Shown: positions 8,243 through 13,455 of the stretch, piece after piece
Layout: every line of letters begins with the position of its first letter
Position numbering within the stretch: position 1 is the stretch's first letter
NCBI GenBank assembly: GCA_905207385.1
Contig: CAJLLH010000020.1
Location: forward strand, 1-13,462
Length of the DNA stretch: 13,462 bases
Source: an uncultured Eubacteriales bacterium
GTDB lineage: Bacteria; Bacillota; Clostridia; Christensenellales; Borkfalkiaceae
Direction: 5' to 3'
The notes under the pieces: model-generated
Seen by the model: only the letters and a program-made list of their open reading frames with translations
The model's database searches: none
Told to the model about the DNA's origin: nothing
Position numbers and translations under genes: made by a program

Positions 8243-8872
8243 TTATTTGACGGTGTCGTTAATGGTTACGACGCTGCCCTCGGGTCCGGGAACGGAGCCC
8301 TTTATAAGAATGCAATTTCTTGCAACGTCTACTCTTACTACTTCAAGGTTCTGAACGGTAACGTTTTCCACACCGTACTGGCCGGGAAGGCGCTTGTTCT
8401 TGAAAACTCTGGAAGGGGTGCTGTTTGCGCCCATTGAACCGGGTTCCCTGTGAACGGGGCCTACGCCGTGCGTTTCCTTAAGCCTGCGCTGGTTCCATCT
8501 TTTGATAACGCCGGAAAAGCCGTGGCCTTTGGATACGCCGTGAACGTCTACCTTGTCGCCTGCGGCGAACACGTCAGCCTTTACCTCGCCGCCTACGGTG
8601 TAGGAAGAAAGGTCTTCAAGCCTGAATTCCTTTAAAACCTTGCAGGGTTTTACGCCGGCCTTTTTGAACTGGCCGAGCTCGGGCTTGTTGAGGCTCTTTT
8701 CGCTCGTCTCGTCAAAACCGAGTTTCAAAGCGGCGTAGCCGTCTTTTTCAACAGTTTTGATCTGAACTACGGGGCAGGGACCCGCTTCTATAACCGTTAC
8801 GGGTATAACCTTTCCCTCCGCCGTAAAGACCTGCGTCATGCCGGCTTTGCGGCCGATGATTGCTTTATTCAT
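8243..8872 (-). CDS. rplC: 50S ribosomal protein L3
   Basis: Ribosomal protein uL3, an early assembly protein whose extension reaches toward the peptidyl-transferase centre. The 209 residues include [66 protein letters not shown] and [20 protein letters not shown]. The central loop ([20 protein letters not shown]) differs from the common WGQxRGPMxHGSxFHRxPG pattern but stays in frame and keeps REPGSMGA. The SD GGAGG lies 10 nt before the ATG. An unusual 187-nt gap separates it from rpsJ. Confidence 0.98.
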   Translation of the reverse strand: MNKAIIGRKAGMTQVFTAEGKVIPVTVIEAGPCPVVQIKTVEKDGYAALKLGFDETSEKSLNKPELGQFKKAGVKPCKVLKEFRLEDLSSYTVGGEVKADVFAAGDKVDVHGVSKGHGFSGVIKRWNQRRLKETHGVGPVHREPGSMGANSTPSRVFKNKRLPGQYGVENVTVQNLEVVRVDVARNCILIKGSVPGPEGSVVTINDTVK

Positions 8873-9007
8873 TGATAAAGTTCCTCCGATAAAATTTATG
8901 GATAATACCGCGTTTTCAGGTCGCGCCGCACAAAAGGCTTACAATTGCAACCCGTAAACATTTTCGCGTCGTCTTGAAAACGTAGAGTATTGAAAACTGT
9001 TTTATTT

Positions 9008-9038
9008 ATTATATATATGGAATGCGCGACCGCCGCAA
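9008..9038 (-). promoter_or_regulatory. Weak candidate internal promoter upstream of rplC
   Basis: In the rpsJ-rplC gap the minus strand reads TATAAT (9008-9013) inside an AT-rich run, with a poor -35-like TTGCGG (9033-9038) at 19-nt spacing. The -10 match is perfect but the -35 and spacing are weak, and AT-rich runs give such matches by chance. It would make a leader of roughly 128 nt before rplC. Confidence 0.22.
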
Positions 9039-9046
9039 CGGACGGT
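9029..9046 (-). other. Hairpin in the rpsJ-rplC gap
   Basis: On the minus strand, ACCG-T-CCG and CGG-CGGT pair around a TTG loop: seven base pairs with one bulged T. It begins about 14 nt after the rpsJ stop and is followed by an AT-rich stretch without a clean T-run, so it is not a standard terminator. It may slow polymerase, protect a 3' end, or mean nothing. Confidence 0.35.
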
Positions 9047-9059
9047 TTTGCGCCGCACC

Positions 9060-9359
9060 TTAAAGCTTGATTTTGATGTCTACGCCTGCGGGAAGGTGAA
9101 CGGTGTCCAAAAGCTTCGCGTTGGGGGTGTAGATGTCTATTATTCTCTTATAGGTGCGCTGTTCAAACTGTTCGCGGCTGTCCTTGTATTTGTGGGGGCA
9201 GCGGAGAATGGTAACTATCTCCCTTTCGGTGGGAAGGGGAATGGGTCCGGAAATTTTAGCTCCGCTCTTCTTCATCGTTTCTACGATTCTGGACGCAGCG
9301 AGGTCCACGAGTTCGTGGTCGTATGCCGCAAGTTTGATTCTGATCTTCTGTCCTGCCAT
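9060..9359 (-). CDS. rpsJ: 30S ribosomal protein S10
   Basis: Ribosomal protein uS10 of the small-subunit head, also NusE, the partner of NusB and NusG in transcription antitermination. The 99 residues are near the usual 102: [60 protein letters not shown] and the C-terminal [13 protein letters not shown]. It is the first gene of the superoperon, preceded by AAGGAG 7 nt before the ATG and by a long structured leader with a consensus promoter. Confidence 0.98.
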   Translation of the reverse strand: MAGQKIRIKLAAYDHELVDLAASRIVETMKKSGAKISGPIPLPTEREIVTILRCPHKYKDSREQFEQRTYKRIIDIYTPNAKLLDTVHLPAGVDIKIKL

Positions 9360-9597
9360 TTCGGTTCTCCTTTTTATACTAACAATCGAGTAATTTTAAT
9401 TCGCTTCAACTTATCCGTGCGTATCGCGGCTTTCACATAAAAAAAGCCGAGAACTTCGGCGCAAAAAGAAAAAAGCCACGGTTAGTCGCCGGGGTCAAGC
9501 CCCGACATTTGTCAGCGCAAATTATCTGTTCCGTCGGCTTTCAGACGGATTTTGCAGTAACTTTACGCCTCAACCCATACGCACTTCTTGAACACGC
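9360..9597 (-). promoter_or_regulatory. S10 superoperon leader RNA (putative attenuator)
   Basis: About 238 nt of untranslated leader between the predicted start point (near 9597) and the rpsJ ATG. On the minus strand it can form H1 (CCGTC/GACGG, 9531-9548), H2 (ATTTG/CAAAT, 9507-9522), H3 (GTC-GGGG/CCCC-GGC-GAC, 9485-9506) and an outer stem pairing AGCCGACGG (9531-9539) with CCGTGGCT (9474-9481), followed by a U-rich run (9463-9474). A second hairpin with seven Us follows. The AGCCGA part of H1 is also complementary to the 3' arm of that last hairpin, so alternative folds are possible. The logic resembles the L4-controlled leader of E. coli, but I do not recognise a described RNA family. Confidence 0.55.
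9439..9460 (-). terminator. Intrinsic terminator-like hairpin inside the S10 leader
   Basis: On the minus strand GCCGA-AGTTC-TCGGC is followed directly by seven Ts (9439-9445). The stem is only 5 bp, so it is a modest terminator. It lies downstream of the rpsJ promoter and about 80 nt before the rpsJ ATG, which makes it an attenuator candidate rather than the end of an upstream gene. Confidence 0.6.
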
Positions 9598-9603
9598 TCG
9601 ATT

Positions 9604-9632
9604 ATTATATTAGACGCGAAAGCTTTTGTCAA
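9604..9632 (-). promoter_or_regulatory. Consensus sigma-A promoter of the S10 superoperon
   Basis: The minus strand reads TTGACA (9627-9632), a 17-nt spacer, then TATAAT (9604-9609): both hexamers and the spacing match the housekeeping consensus exactly. A-rich sequence lies upstream (about 9640-9660) and could act as an UP element. The predicted start point is near 9597. This fits the very high expression needed for ribosomal proteins. Confidence 0.88.
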
Positions 9633-9799
9633 GCGTTTGAAAACACTTTTTTCGCGCCGTTTTAATGCATTTTCGGCAGAAATTGCCGCGTTTTTGAGTA
9701 ATTTTTTGGCGATTTGACTTCAGCCCGTTTTTGCCGCGCCCCACCCTACAATATATTGACAAAAATGCGCAAAAATAGTCAAGATTTAGGCATAAAATG

Positions 9800-9831
9800 C
9801 GCCGCGGCGCTTAAATTCAAGCGCCGCGGCG
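9800..9831. other. Strong GC-rich inverted repeat (possible terminator of the upstream GTPase gene)
   Basis: Perfect 13-bp stem CGCCGCGGCGCTT / AAGCGCCGCGGCG around a 6-nt loop. On the minus strand it is followed by CATTTTATG, a short T4 run, so it could end transcripts from the GTPase gene whose stop is at 10056, about 225 nt upstream. It sits in AT-rich DNA and stands out by composition. An intergenic repeat or a chromosomal protein site is an alternative. Confidence 0.5.
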
Positions 9832-9854
9832 TTCAATACAAAATTTTTTGCGTT

Positions 9855-9879
9855 CAGGTATTATATTTTCTTATACCTG
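9855..9879. repeat. Inverted repeat CAGGTAT-N11-ATACCTG
   Basis: Perfect 7-bp arms, 9855-9861 and 9873-9879, flank an AT-only-like spacer. It is in the non-coding stretch between the S10 promoter and the GTPase gene. It could be a regulator site or a weak hairpin. No function can be assigned. Confidence 0.35.
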
Positions 9880-9894
9880 CTATTTTTATAACTT

Positions 9895-9922
9895 TTAACA
9901 AAAATTTGTTAAATGTTAACAT
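9895..9922. repeat. Overlapping TTAAC palindromes
   Basis: TTAACAAA-AA-TTTGTTAA (9895-9912) is followed by the palindrome ATGTTAACAT (9913-9922), with a further TTTTAACAA at 9942-9950. Such clustered TTAAC/GTTAA motifs resemble a protein-binding region, but AT-rich DNA makes them easier to find by chance. Confidence 0.3.
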
Positions 9923-10055
9923 TTTTAAGCCTTTGACCACCTTTTAACAAGATGAAATTTTTGGCAAAATTTATTAAACCCGCAACTCGTAAGAGCAAAA
10001 ACCATGTAAAACACAGCCCGCGGTTTGCGTCCGCGCAAGCCTTACGCACGCTTTT

Positions 10056-11006
10056 TTAATAGAACGTAGCCACTTCCTGTTCGGGCTTTTCGGCGGGCTC
10101 GAGTTTTTCGGCGATGATTACGGGGCCTTTGGAACGGTATACGGAATTGTACTCGTACATGATTTTGCCCGTAACGTACAGCCAGTCGCGCGTTTTTATG
10201 CCCTCCACCATTTTGCCGCAGCGGACGGCGAAGCCGTCGTAAGCTATGTCCGCCTCGCAACACGTCATAATGTATCTGCCGAGCACTATATAACCCGCGG
10301 GAACTTTTTTGTTTATTGCAGCCATGCCCTTGAAGCGCACCGTTTTGCCTACATATTCCTGCAACTTTTCGGCGACGTCGCGATAGAAAAGGGCGTAATC
10401 TTTATCCTCAATTTCTATCACGGGCGCGTTTACGTCGAACGGCATGGGGTCTTCTATGTCGTCAAACTCCGCCTTGCCGCCGATATATTCGTAAACAATG
10501 TCCGCGCGACGGGAAATTGCGCGCACAACCTTGTGGAACTCCATTTTTTCAAACTCGCCCTTGAAGCGGTTGAATACCACCATCTGCGTAAGCTGAATTT
10601 TATCGTAGACGAGCTGACGCATATTGCGGTTGTAGTTCATAAAGGTTGCAGCGTCGAAGAAGGTCATCATCTGGTTGATGACCCAATCTTCGGGCATTGC
10701 GTCGAAAAATGTCTGCAAAAGCCACGTACCGTTGTATTCGACCACCACGCGTTCGGCCTTGTGCTTGGCGGCAAGCGCGGTAAGGTTTTCCTGTGTGAGG
10801 TCGGACTCGTTTTCGACATACTCTATTGCAACGTTTTTTACCCTGAAAAGGTGAGGGTCGTACTCCTCCTCGCCCTCCTCGCACACGAGCAGCATTGTTT
10901 TTTCGCCGTTTTCCATGCGCGGGTCTTCAAGCGTTTCCTGTATGAACTTTGTTTTGCCCGACTCAAGAAAGCCGAGGAACATATATACTGAAATTTCTTC
11001 GGACAT
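10056..11006 (-). CDS. G3E-family GTPase with C-terminal TIGR03943/YcgQ-like domain
   Basis: Predicted cytosolic GTP-binding protein, 316 residues from the ATG at 11004-11006. The N-terminal half is a CobW/G3E-type P-loop domain: MFLGFLESGKTKF (P-loop G12-T19), VVEYNGTW (residues 88-95) at the Walker-B position, and VFNRFKGE (residues 144-151) at the base-recognition position. The NKxD motif is degenerate and the CxCC metal motif of COG0523 is missing. From about 218 on it resembles the C-terminus of TIGR03943/YcgQ proteins (GKTVRFKGM, GRYIMTCCEAD with C249/C250, WLYVTGKI, GPVIIAEKLEP). A metal-related role is inferred from the family and the neighbouring COG0523 gene. A longer TTG start at 11042 lies inside the terminator hairpin; the ATG has GGGAGAGG just upstream, so I chose it. 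Confidence 0.85.
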   Translation of the reverse strand: MSEEISVYMFLGFLESGKTKFIQETLEDPRMENGEKTMLLVCEEGEEEYDPHLFRVKNVAIEYVENESDLTQENLTALAAKHKAERVVVEYNGTWLLQTFFDAMPEDWVINQMMTFFDAATFMNYNRNMRQLVYDKIQLTQMVVFNRFKGEFEKMEFHKVVRAISRRADIVYEYIGGKAEFDDIEDPMPFDVNAPVIEIEDKDYALFYRDVAEKLQEYVGKTVRFKGMAAINKKVPAGYIVLGRYIMTCCEADIAYDGFAVRCGKMVEGIKTRDWLYVTGKIMYEYNSVYRSKGPVIIAEKLEPAEKPEQEVATFY

Positions 11007-11019
11007 AACCTCTCCCGAT

Positions 11020-11051
11020 AAAAAATCTTTTGCCGTCGGCAAAAGATTTTT
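11020..11051 (-). terminator. Intrinsic terminator between the two GTPase genes
   Basis: A 14-bp perfect stem AAAAATCTTTTGCC / GGCAAAAGATTTTT with a 3-nt loop. On the minus strand the descending arm runs into six Ts (ending at 11020). It lies 37 nt after the stop of the 380-residue GTPase gene. The SD of the next gene begins only about 5 nt beyond, leaving no room for a separate promoter after the terminator, so the downstream gene depends on readthrough or on a promoter further upstream. The A/T flanks make it bidirectional in form. Confidence 0.85.
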
Positions 11052-11087
11052 CTGTTATGTTATTTGCCGCCGCAACGGCGGAAATGT

Positions 11088-12230
11088 TTATTCGCTTACG
11101 CCGAAAAGTTCGGCAAGTTCTTCCTTGTCAAGCTTGCTGCCTATTACGCACAGTCTGCCCGTGTAAGCCGCGCAACCTTCGTGCACGTCGGGTTCGCCGG
11201 GGTTATAGTCGAAGTGAAGCCACTTGCCGTCCTTGCCCGCCACAATGCCCTTTGCACGCAGTACCGTACCGTATTCCACAGCGTTGGTAAGCTGCGAAAG
11301 TATTGCGGTAAGCTCTTCCGCGGTGTATGTTTTAGGCGTTTCTACGCCCCAGCTTTCAAATACTTCGTCGGCGTGGTGGTGATGATGCCCGCAACCACAG
11401 CCGTCGCCGTGGTGATGTTCGTGCTCATCCTCTTCGTCGTGGTCGTGGTGGTGGCAGCACTCGCCGTGGTGATGCTCGTGCTCTTCCTCCTCGCCCTCGT
11501 CGTCGTGGTCGTGATGGTGGCAGCACTCACCGTGGTGGTGTTCGTGCTCCTCCTCTTCGTCCTCGTCGTCGTGGTCGTGCTCGTGATGGCGCTCGAGAGC
11601 GTCCTTTTTAAGCTGTTCCATCTGCTCGGCAAGGGTGTCGCTGTGCTCCATGGCGGCAAGTATTTCAGCGCCCGTAAGCTGCTGCCAGGGCGTGGTTACA
11701 AGCGTCGCCTTGGTGTTGTGCTCGCGAACGAGCTCTACGGCGTTTTTAAGCTTGTTTTCGCCCGCAACGTCGGCGTGGGTGAAGATTATGCAGTTTGCCG
11801 TTTCTATCTGGTCGTTGAAGAATTCGCCGAAGTTCTTCATATACATTTTGCACTTTGCGGCGTCGACTATTGCCGTATAAGTGTTTATCTTGCAGTCTTT
11901 GAGCTCGGCGCTGTATACGGCGCGGATGACGTCGGAGAGCTTGCCCACGCCCGAAGGCTCTATGAGAATTCTGTCGGGATTATACTCTTCGCACACCTTT
12001 TTAAGCGCCTTGGCAAAGTCGCCGACGAGCGAGCAGCAAATGCAACCGGAGTTGAGCTCGTTTATTTTTATGCCTGCATCCTGCAGAAATCCGCCGTCTA
12101 TGCCGATATCGCCGAATTCGTTTTCTATAAGCACGAGTTTTTCGCCCGCATACGCTTCTTTAATCAGCTTTTTTATGAGCGTGGTTTTGCCCGCGCCGAG
12201 GAAACCTGAAAAGATATCGATTTTGGTCAT
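11088..12230 (-). CDS. COG0523/CobW-type G3E GTPase with triple His-rich repeat (putative metallochaperone)
   Basis: 380-residue P-loop GTPase of the G3E group, likely delivering or buffering a metal such as zinc, cobalt or nickel. Visible motifs: Walker A GFLGAGKT (9-16), IENEFGDIGIDG (35-46), the metal-binding CxCC (GCICC, C63/C65/C66), LIEPSG (89-94) and THADV (151-155) at the usual NKxD position. Residues 215-286 are an exceptional low-complexity block with 29 His and 6 Cys amid Asp/Glu, built of about three 22-residue repeats. A CobW C-terminal domain follows (LRAKGIVAGKDGKWLHFDY, GRLCVIGSKLDKEELAELF). The SD AAGGAAG lies 8 nt before the ATG. It may share an mRNA with the downstream GTPase despite the terminator. 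Which metal it serves cannot be read from the sequence. Confidence 0.92.
   Translation of the reverse strand: MTKIDIFSGFLGAGKTTLIKKLIKEAYAGEKLVLIENEFGDIGIDGGFLQDAGIKINELNSGCICCSLVGDFAKALKKVCEEYNPDRILIEPSGVGKLSDVIRAVYSAELKDCKINTYTAIVDAAKCKMYMKNFGEFFNDQIETANCIIFTHADVAGENKLKNAVELVREHNTKATLVTTPWQQLTGAEILAAMEHSDTLAEQMEQLKKDALERHHEHDHDDEDEEEEHEHHHGECCHHHDHDDEGEEEEHEHHHGECCHHHDHDEEDEHEHHHGDGCGCGHHHHHADEVFESWGVETPKTYTAEELTAILSQLTNAVEYGTVLRAKGIVAGKDGKWLHFDYNPGEPDVHEGCAAYTGRLCVIGSKLDKEELAELFGVSE
11391..11588 (-). repeat. In-frame tandem repeat encoding the His/Asp/Glu/Cys block
   Basis: About three copies of a 66-69-nt unit inside the GTPase gene, encoding HHxHDHDDE-x-EEEEHEHHHGECC (copies at residues 215-237, 238-259 and a diverged third from 260 to about 280). 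Copies one and two are nearly identical in protein; the third is shortened and ends in GDGCGC. Such repeats can expand or contract by slippage in whole units without breaking the frame. Confidence 0.85.
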
Positions 12231-12266
12231 TGTAAATACTTCCTTAAAAAATTATCTGTTTACCTT

Positions 12267-12295
12267 ATTATATACCCCCGTTTTGTCAAAAGCAA
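12267..12295 (-). promoter_or_regulatory. Probable sigma-A promoter of the His-rich GTPase gene
   Basis: The minus strand shows TATAAT (12267-12272) with TTGCTT (12290-12295) at 17-nt spacing. A TTGACA lies in the spacer but is only 11 nt from the -10, too close to act as -35 for it. The predicted start is near 12260, giving a leader of about 30 nt with the SD AAGGAAG. No standard Zur-type palindrome is evident over it. Confidence 0.6.
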
Positions 12296-12368
12296 ACCAA
12301 CCGAAGCAAAAATCTTTTTCCCGCCGCCGCAAGATTATAACCAAAACGCGCATTCATCGAATGCCGCA

Positions 12369-12387
12369 AACGCAATTTTTTTGCGTT
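12369..12387. other. Hairpin AACGCAA-T5-TTGCGTT
   Basis: Perfect 7-bp arms around a five-T loop in the divergent intergenic region between the GTPase gene and the araC-type gene. There is no flanking T-run that would make it a terminator. Function unknown. Confidence 0.3.
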
Positions 12388-12502
12388 AATCGGGGCATAT
12401 ATGCGGGGCAATTGCAGAAATCGCGCTTCAAAAGAGTAAAATTTGGCACACCCCGCAGCCTAAACAAAACGCAAATTTTGCATTCGCCCCCGCGCCAATT
12501 CG

Positions 12503-12539
12503 CAAATTAAAAGGGCAACGTATTGCCCAAATTAAAAGG
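12503..12539. repeat. Direct repeat CAAATTAAAAGG flanking a 6-bp hairpin
   Basis: Two exact 12-nt copies (12503-12514 and 12528-12539) flank and overlap the perfect inverted repeat GGGCAA-CGTA-TTGCCC (12513-12528). The combination is compact and lies about 110 nt upstream of the araC-type gene. It may be a regulator-binding array or a small duplication. Nothing in the window shows which. Confidence 0.45.
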
Positions 12540-12580
12540 TCATCAAGCTGCCGACATTTTAAGAAAAAAGTGAAAACATT

Positions 12581-12619
12581 CTGCAATCTCCCTGAAAAAT
12601 TGCAGACACGTATTGCAAT
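12581..12619. promoter_or_regulatory. Cluster of ATTGCA/TGCAAT motifs upstream of the AraC-type gene
   Basis: CTGCAAT (12581-12587) and ATTGCAG (12599-12605) form an inverted repeat with 7-nt arms and an 11-nt spacer; ATTGCAAT (12612-12619), itself a palindrome, overlaps the -35 of the predicted promoter. A fourth ATTGCAG lies at 12411-12417. The layout looks like an operator, plausibly for autoregulation, but no binding protein is proven. Confidence 0.4.
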
Positions 12620-12641
12620 CGGCTGCTTTTTCTGTTATCAT
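12613..12641 (+). promoter_or_regulatory. Extended -10 promoter of the AraC-type gene
   Basis: TTGCAA (12613-12618), a 17-nt spacer, TATCAT (12636-12641), with TG one base before the -10 (TGTTATCAT), an extended -10 element. The expected start point is at 12647-12649, which coincides with the ATG at 12648. The message would then have no 5' leader. Confidence 0.65.
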
Positions 12642-12647
12642 TTAGAT

Positions 12648-13421
12648 ATGTTCAGATTTATTAACGGACAACTTTATTTCGAGCACAAGGGGTACTCCTA
12701 TATTCCCGAATCGCAGGCGGACATTGTGCACATAAACTATTTTCACCAGATAGTTTACATTGTTAAGGGAAGCGCGGAAGTAAGAATAGAAGATTGCATA
12801 CGCCACGTAGGCGAGGGCGACATTATACTTATTCCCGCGGGGAAGTACCACAGCGCCACGATTGCCAGAAACGAGCCTTACGAAAGGTATAACCTTAAGT
12901 TTACAGACAGATTTCTGCCCGATTTTGTGCGGGAAAAGCTTAACGCGGGCGAGTGCTTTTTTGCCAACAGCAAAAAATTTGAAGGAATTTTCAGTCTGTT
13001 CGACGAATACGCAAACGAATACAGTCCCAGAGAACTGCACGTGATATTTTCGGCGGAACTTATAAAGCTGGTAACTATGCTCTACCACGAGCCCGCGCCC
13101 GCGGCAGAGAAAAACAAAGCCTTTATTTCTGACCTTATAGCCTTTATAGACGAGAATATACGCAAAAACATAACCATACAGATGCTTACGGAAAAATTCC
13201 ATTATTCCAAATCGTTCATTTACGCCGAATTCAGGAAGTACATGAAGATGCCGCTGATGAAGTACATACGCACCAAAAAGATTATAGCCGTAAGGCAGAT
13301 GATACTTGGAGGAGCTAAAAAGACCGAAGCGGCGGAACTTTTCGGGTTTGAAAATTATTCCACATTTTACCGCACCTGCAAGAGCATAGTCCCCGCGCAC
13401 GAAGCCGCGGAAGAAAACTGA
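12648..13421 (+). CDS. AraC/XylS-family transcriptional regulator
   Basis: 257-residue DNA-binding regulator starting MFRFINGQLYFEHKG. The N-terminal half is an AraC-type cupin sensor domain (about residues 24-90: HQIVYIVKGSAEVRIEDC and VGEGDIILIPAGKYHSA). The C-terminal half carries two helix-turn-helix motifs: ITIQMLTEKFHYSKSFIYAE (175-194) and, after the linking helix, KKTEAAELFGFENYSTFYRT (224-243), the latter matching the family pattern GFxxxSxFxR. The ligand is unknown. I prefer this ATG to an upstream GTG at 12570 because the extra 26 residues would lie across the predicted promoter and do not resemble the family. No SD precedes the ATG. It is divergent from the GTPase gene with a 417-nt intergenic region; its target may be itself or a gene beyond the window. 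Confidence 0.88.
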   Translation: MFRFINGQLYFEHKGYSYIPESQADIVHINYFHQIVYIVKGSAEVRIEDCIRHVGEGDIILIPAGKYHSATIARNEPYERYNLKFTDRFLPDFVREKLNAGECFFANSKKFEGIFSLFDEYANEYSPRELHVIFSAELIKLVTMLYHEPAPAAEKNKAFISDLIAFIDENIRKNITIQMLTEKFHYSKSFIYAEFRKYMKMPLMKYIRTKKIIAVRQMILGGAKKTEAAELFGFENYSTFYRTCKSIVPAHEAAEEN

Positions 13422-13432
13422 TTTTTAAATAA

Positions 13433-13455
13433 AATTGAGAAATTAAAACTCAATT
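13433..13455. other. Short hairpin after the AraC-type gene
   Basis: AATTGAG (13433-13439) and CTCAATT (13449-13455) can pair around a 9-nt A/T loop, 11 nt after the stop codon. The bases following on the plus strand (GAACGGC) are not T-rich and the window ends, so terminator status is uncertain. Confidence 0.35.

Larger units (their letters stand above)
9640..10055. other. AT-rich non-coding stretch between the S10 promoter and the GTPase gene
   Basis: Apart from the inverted repeats listed separately I see no gene here. A 77-codon open frame on the plus strand (9714-9947) has no SD and no recognisable protein character. No convincing terminator immediately follows the 10056 stop; the closest structure is an imperfect hairpin of about 6 bp near 10029-10043 without a T-run. 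Confidence 0.5.

Noticed and set aside
9756..9782. TTGAC-N17-GTCAA inverted repeat as a second S10 promoter or operator
   Set aside because: On the minus strand TTGACT has no good -10 at the right distance, and short arms 17 nt apart in AT-rich DNA are weak evidence.
11007..11042. Longer start (TTG at 11042) for the TIGR03943-type GTPase
   Set aside because: It lies inside the terminator hairpin and has no SD; the ATG at 11004-11006 has GGGAGAGG and leads straight into the P-loop domain.
11064..12209. 381-codon open frame on the plus strand opposite the His-rich GTPase gene
   Set aside because: It mirrors the opposite gene, including its His/Asp repeat read as Val-rich sequence, has no SD, and the minus-strand frame has unmistakable GTPase motifs.
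12231..12263. GTAAA...TTTAC arms over the start of the GTPase gene as a Zur box
   Set aside because: Arms are only 5 nt and far apart; the sequence does not fit the usual compact Zur palindrome, so zinc regulation cannot be claimed from it.
12642..13400. 252-codon minus-strand open frame opposite the AraC-type gene
   Set aside because: The plus-strand frame shows a cupin and two helix-turn-helix motifs; the opposite frame shows nothing.
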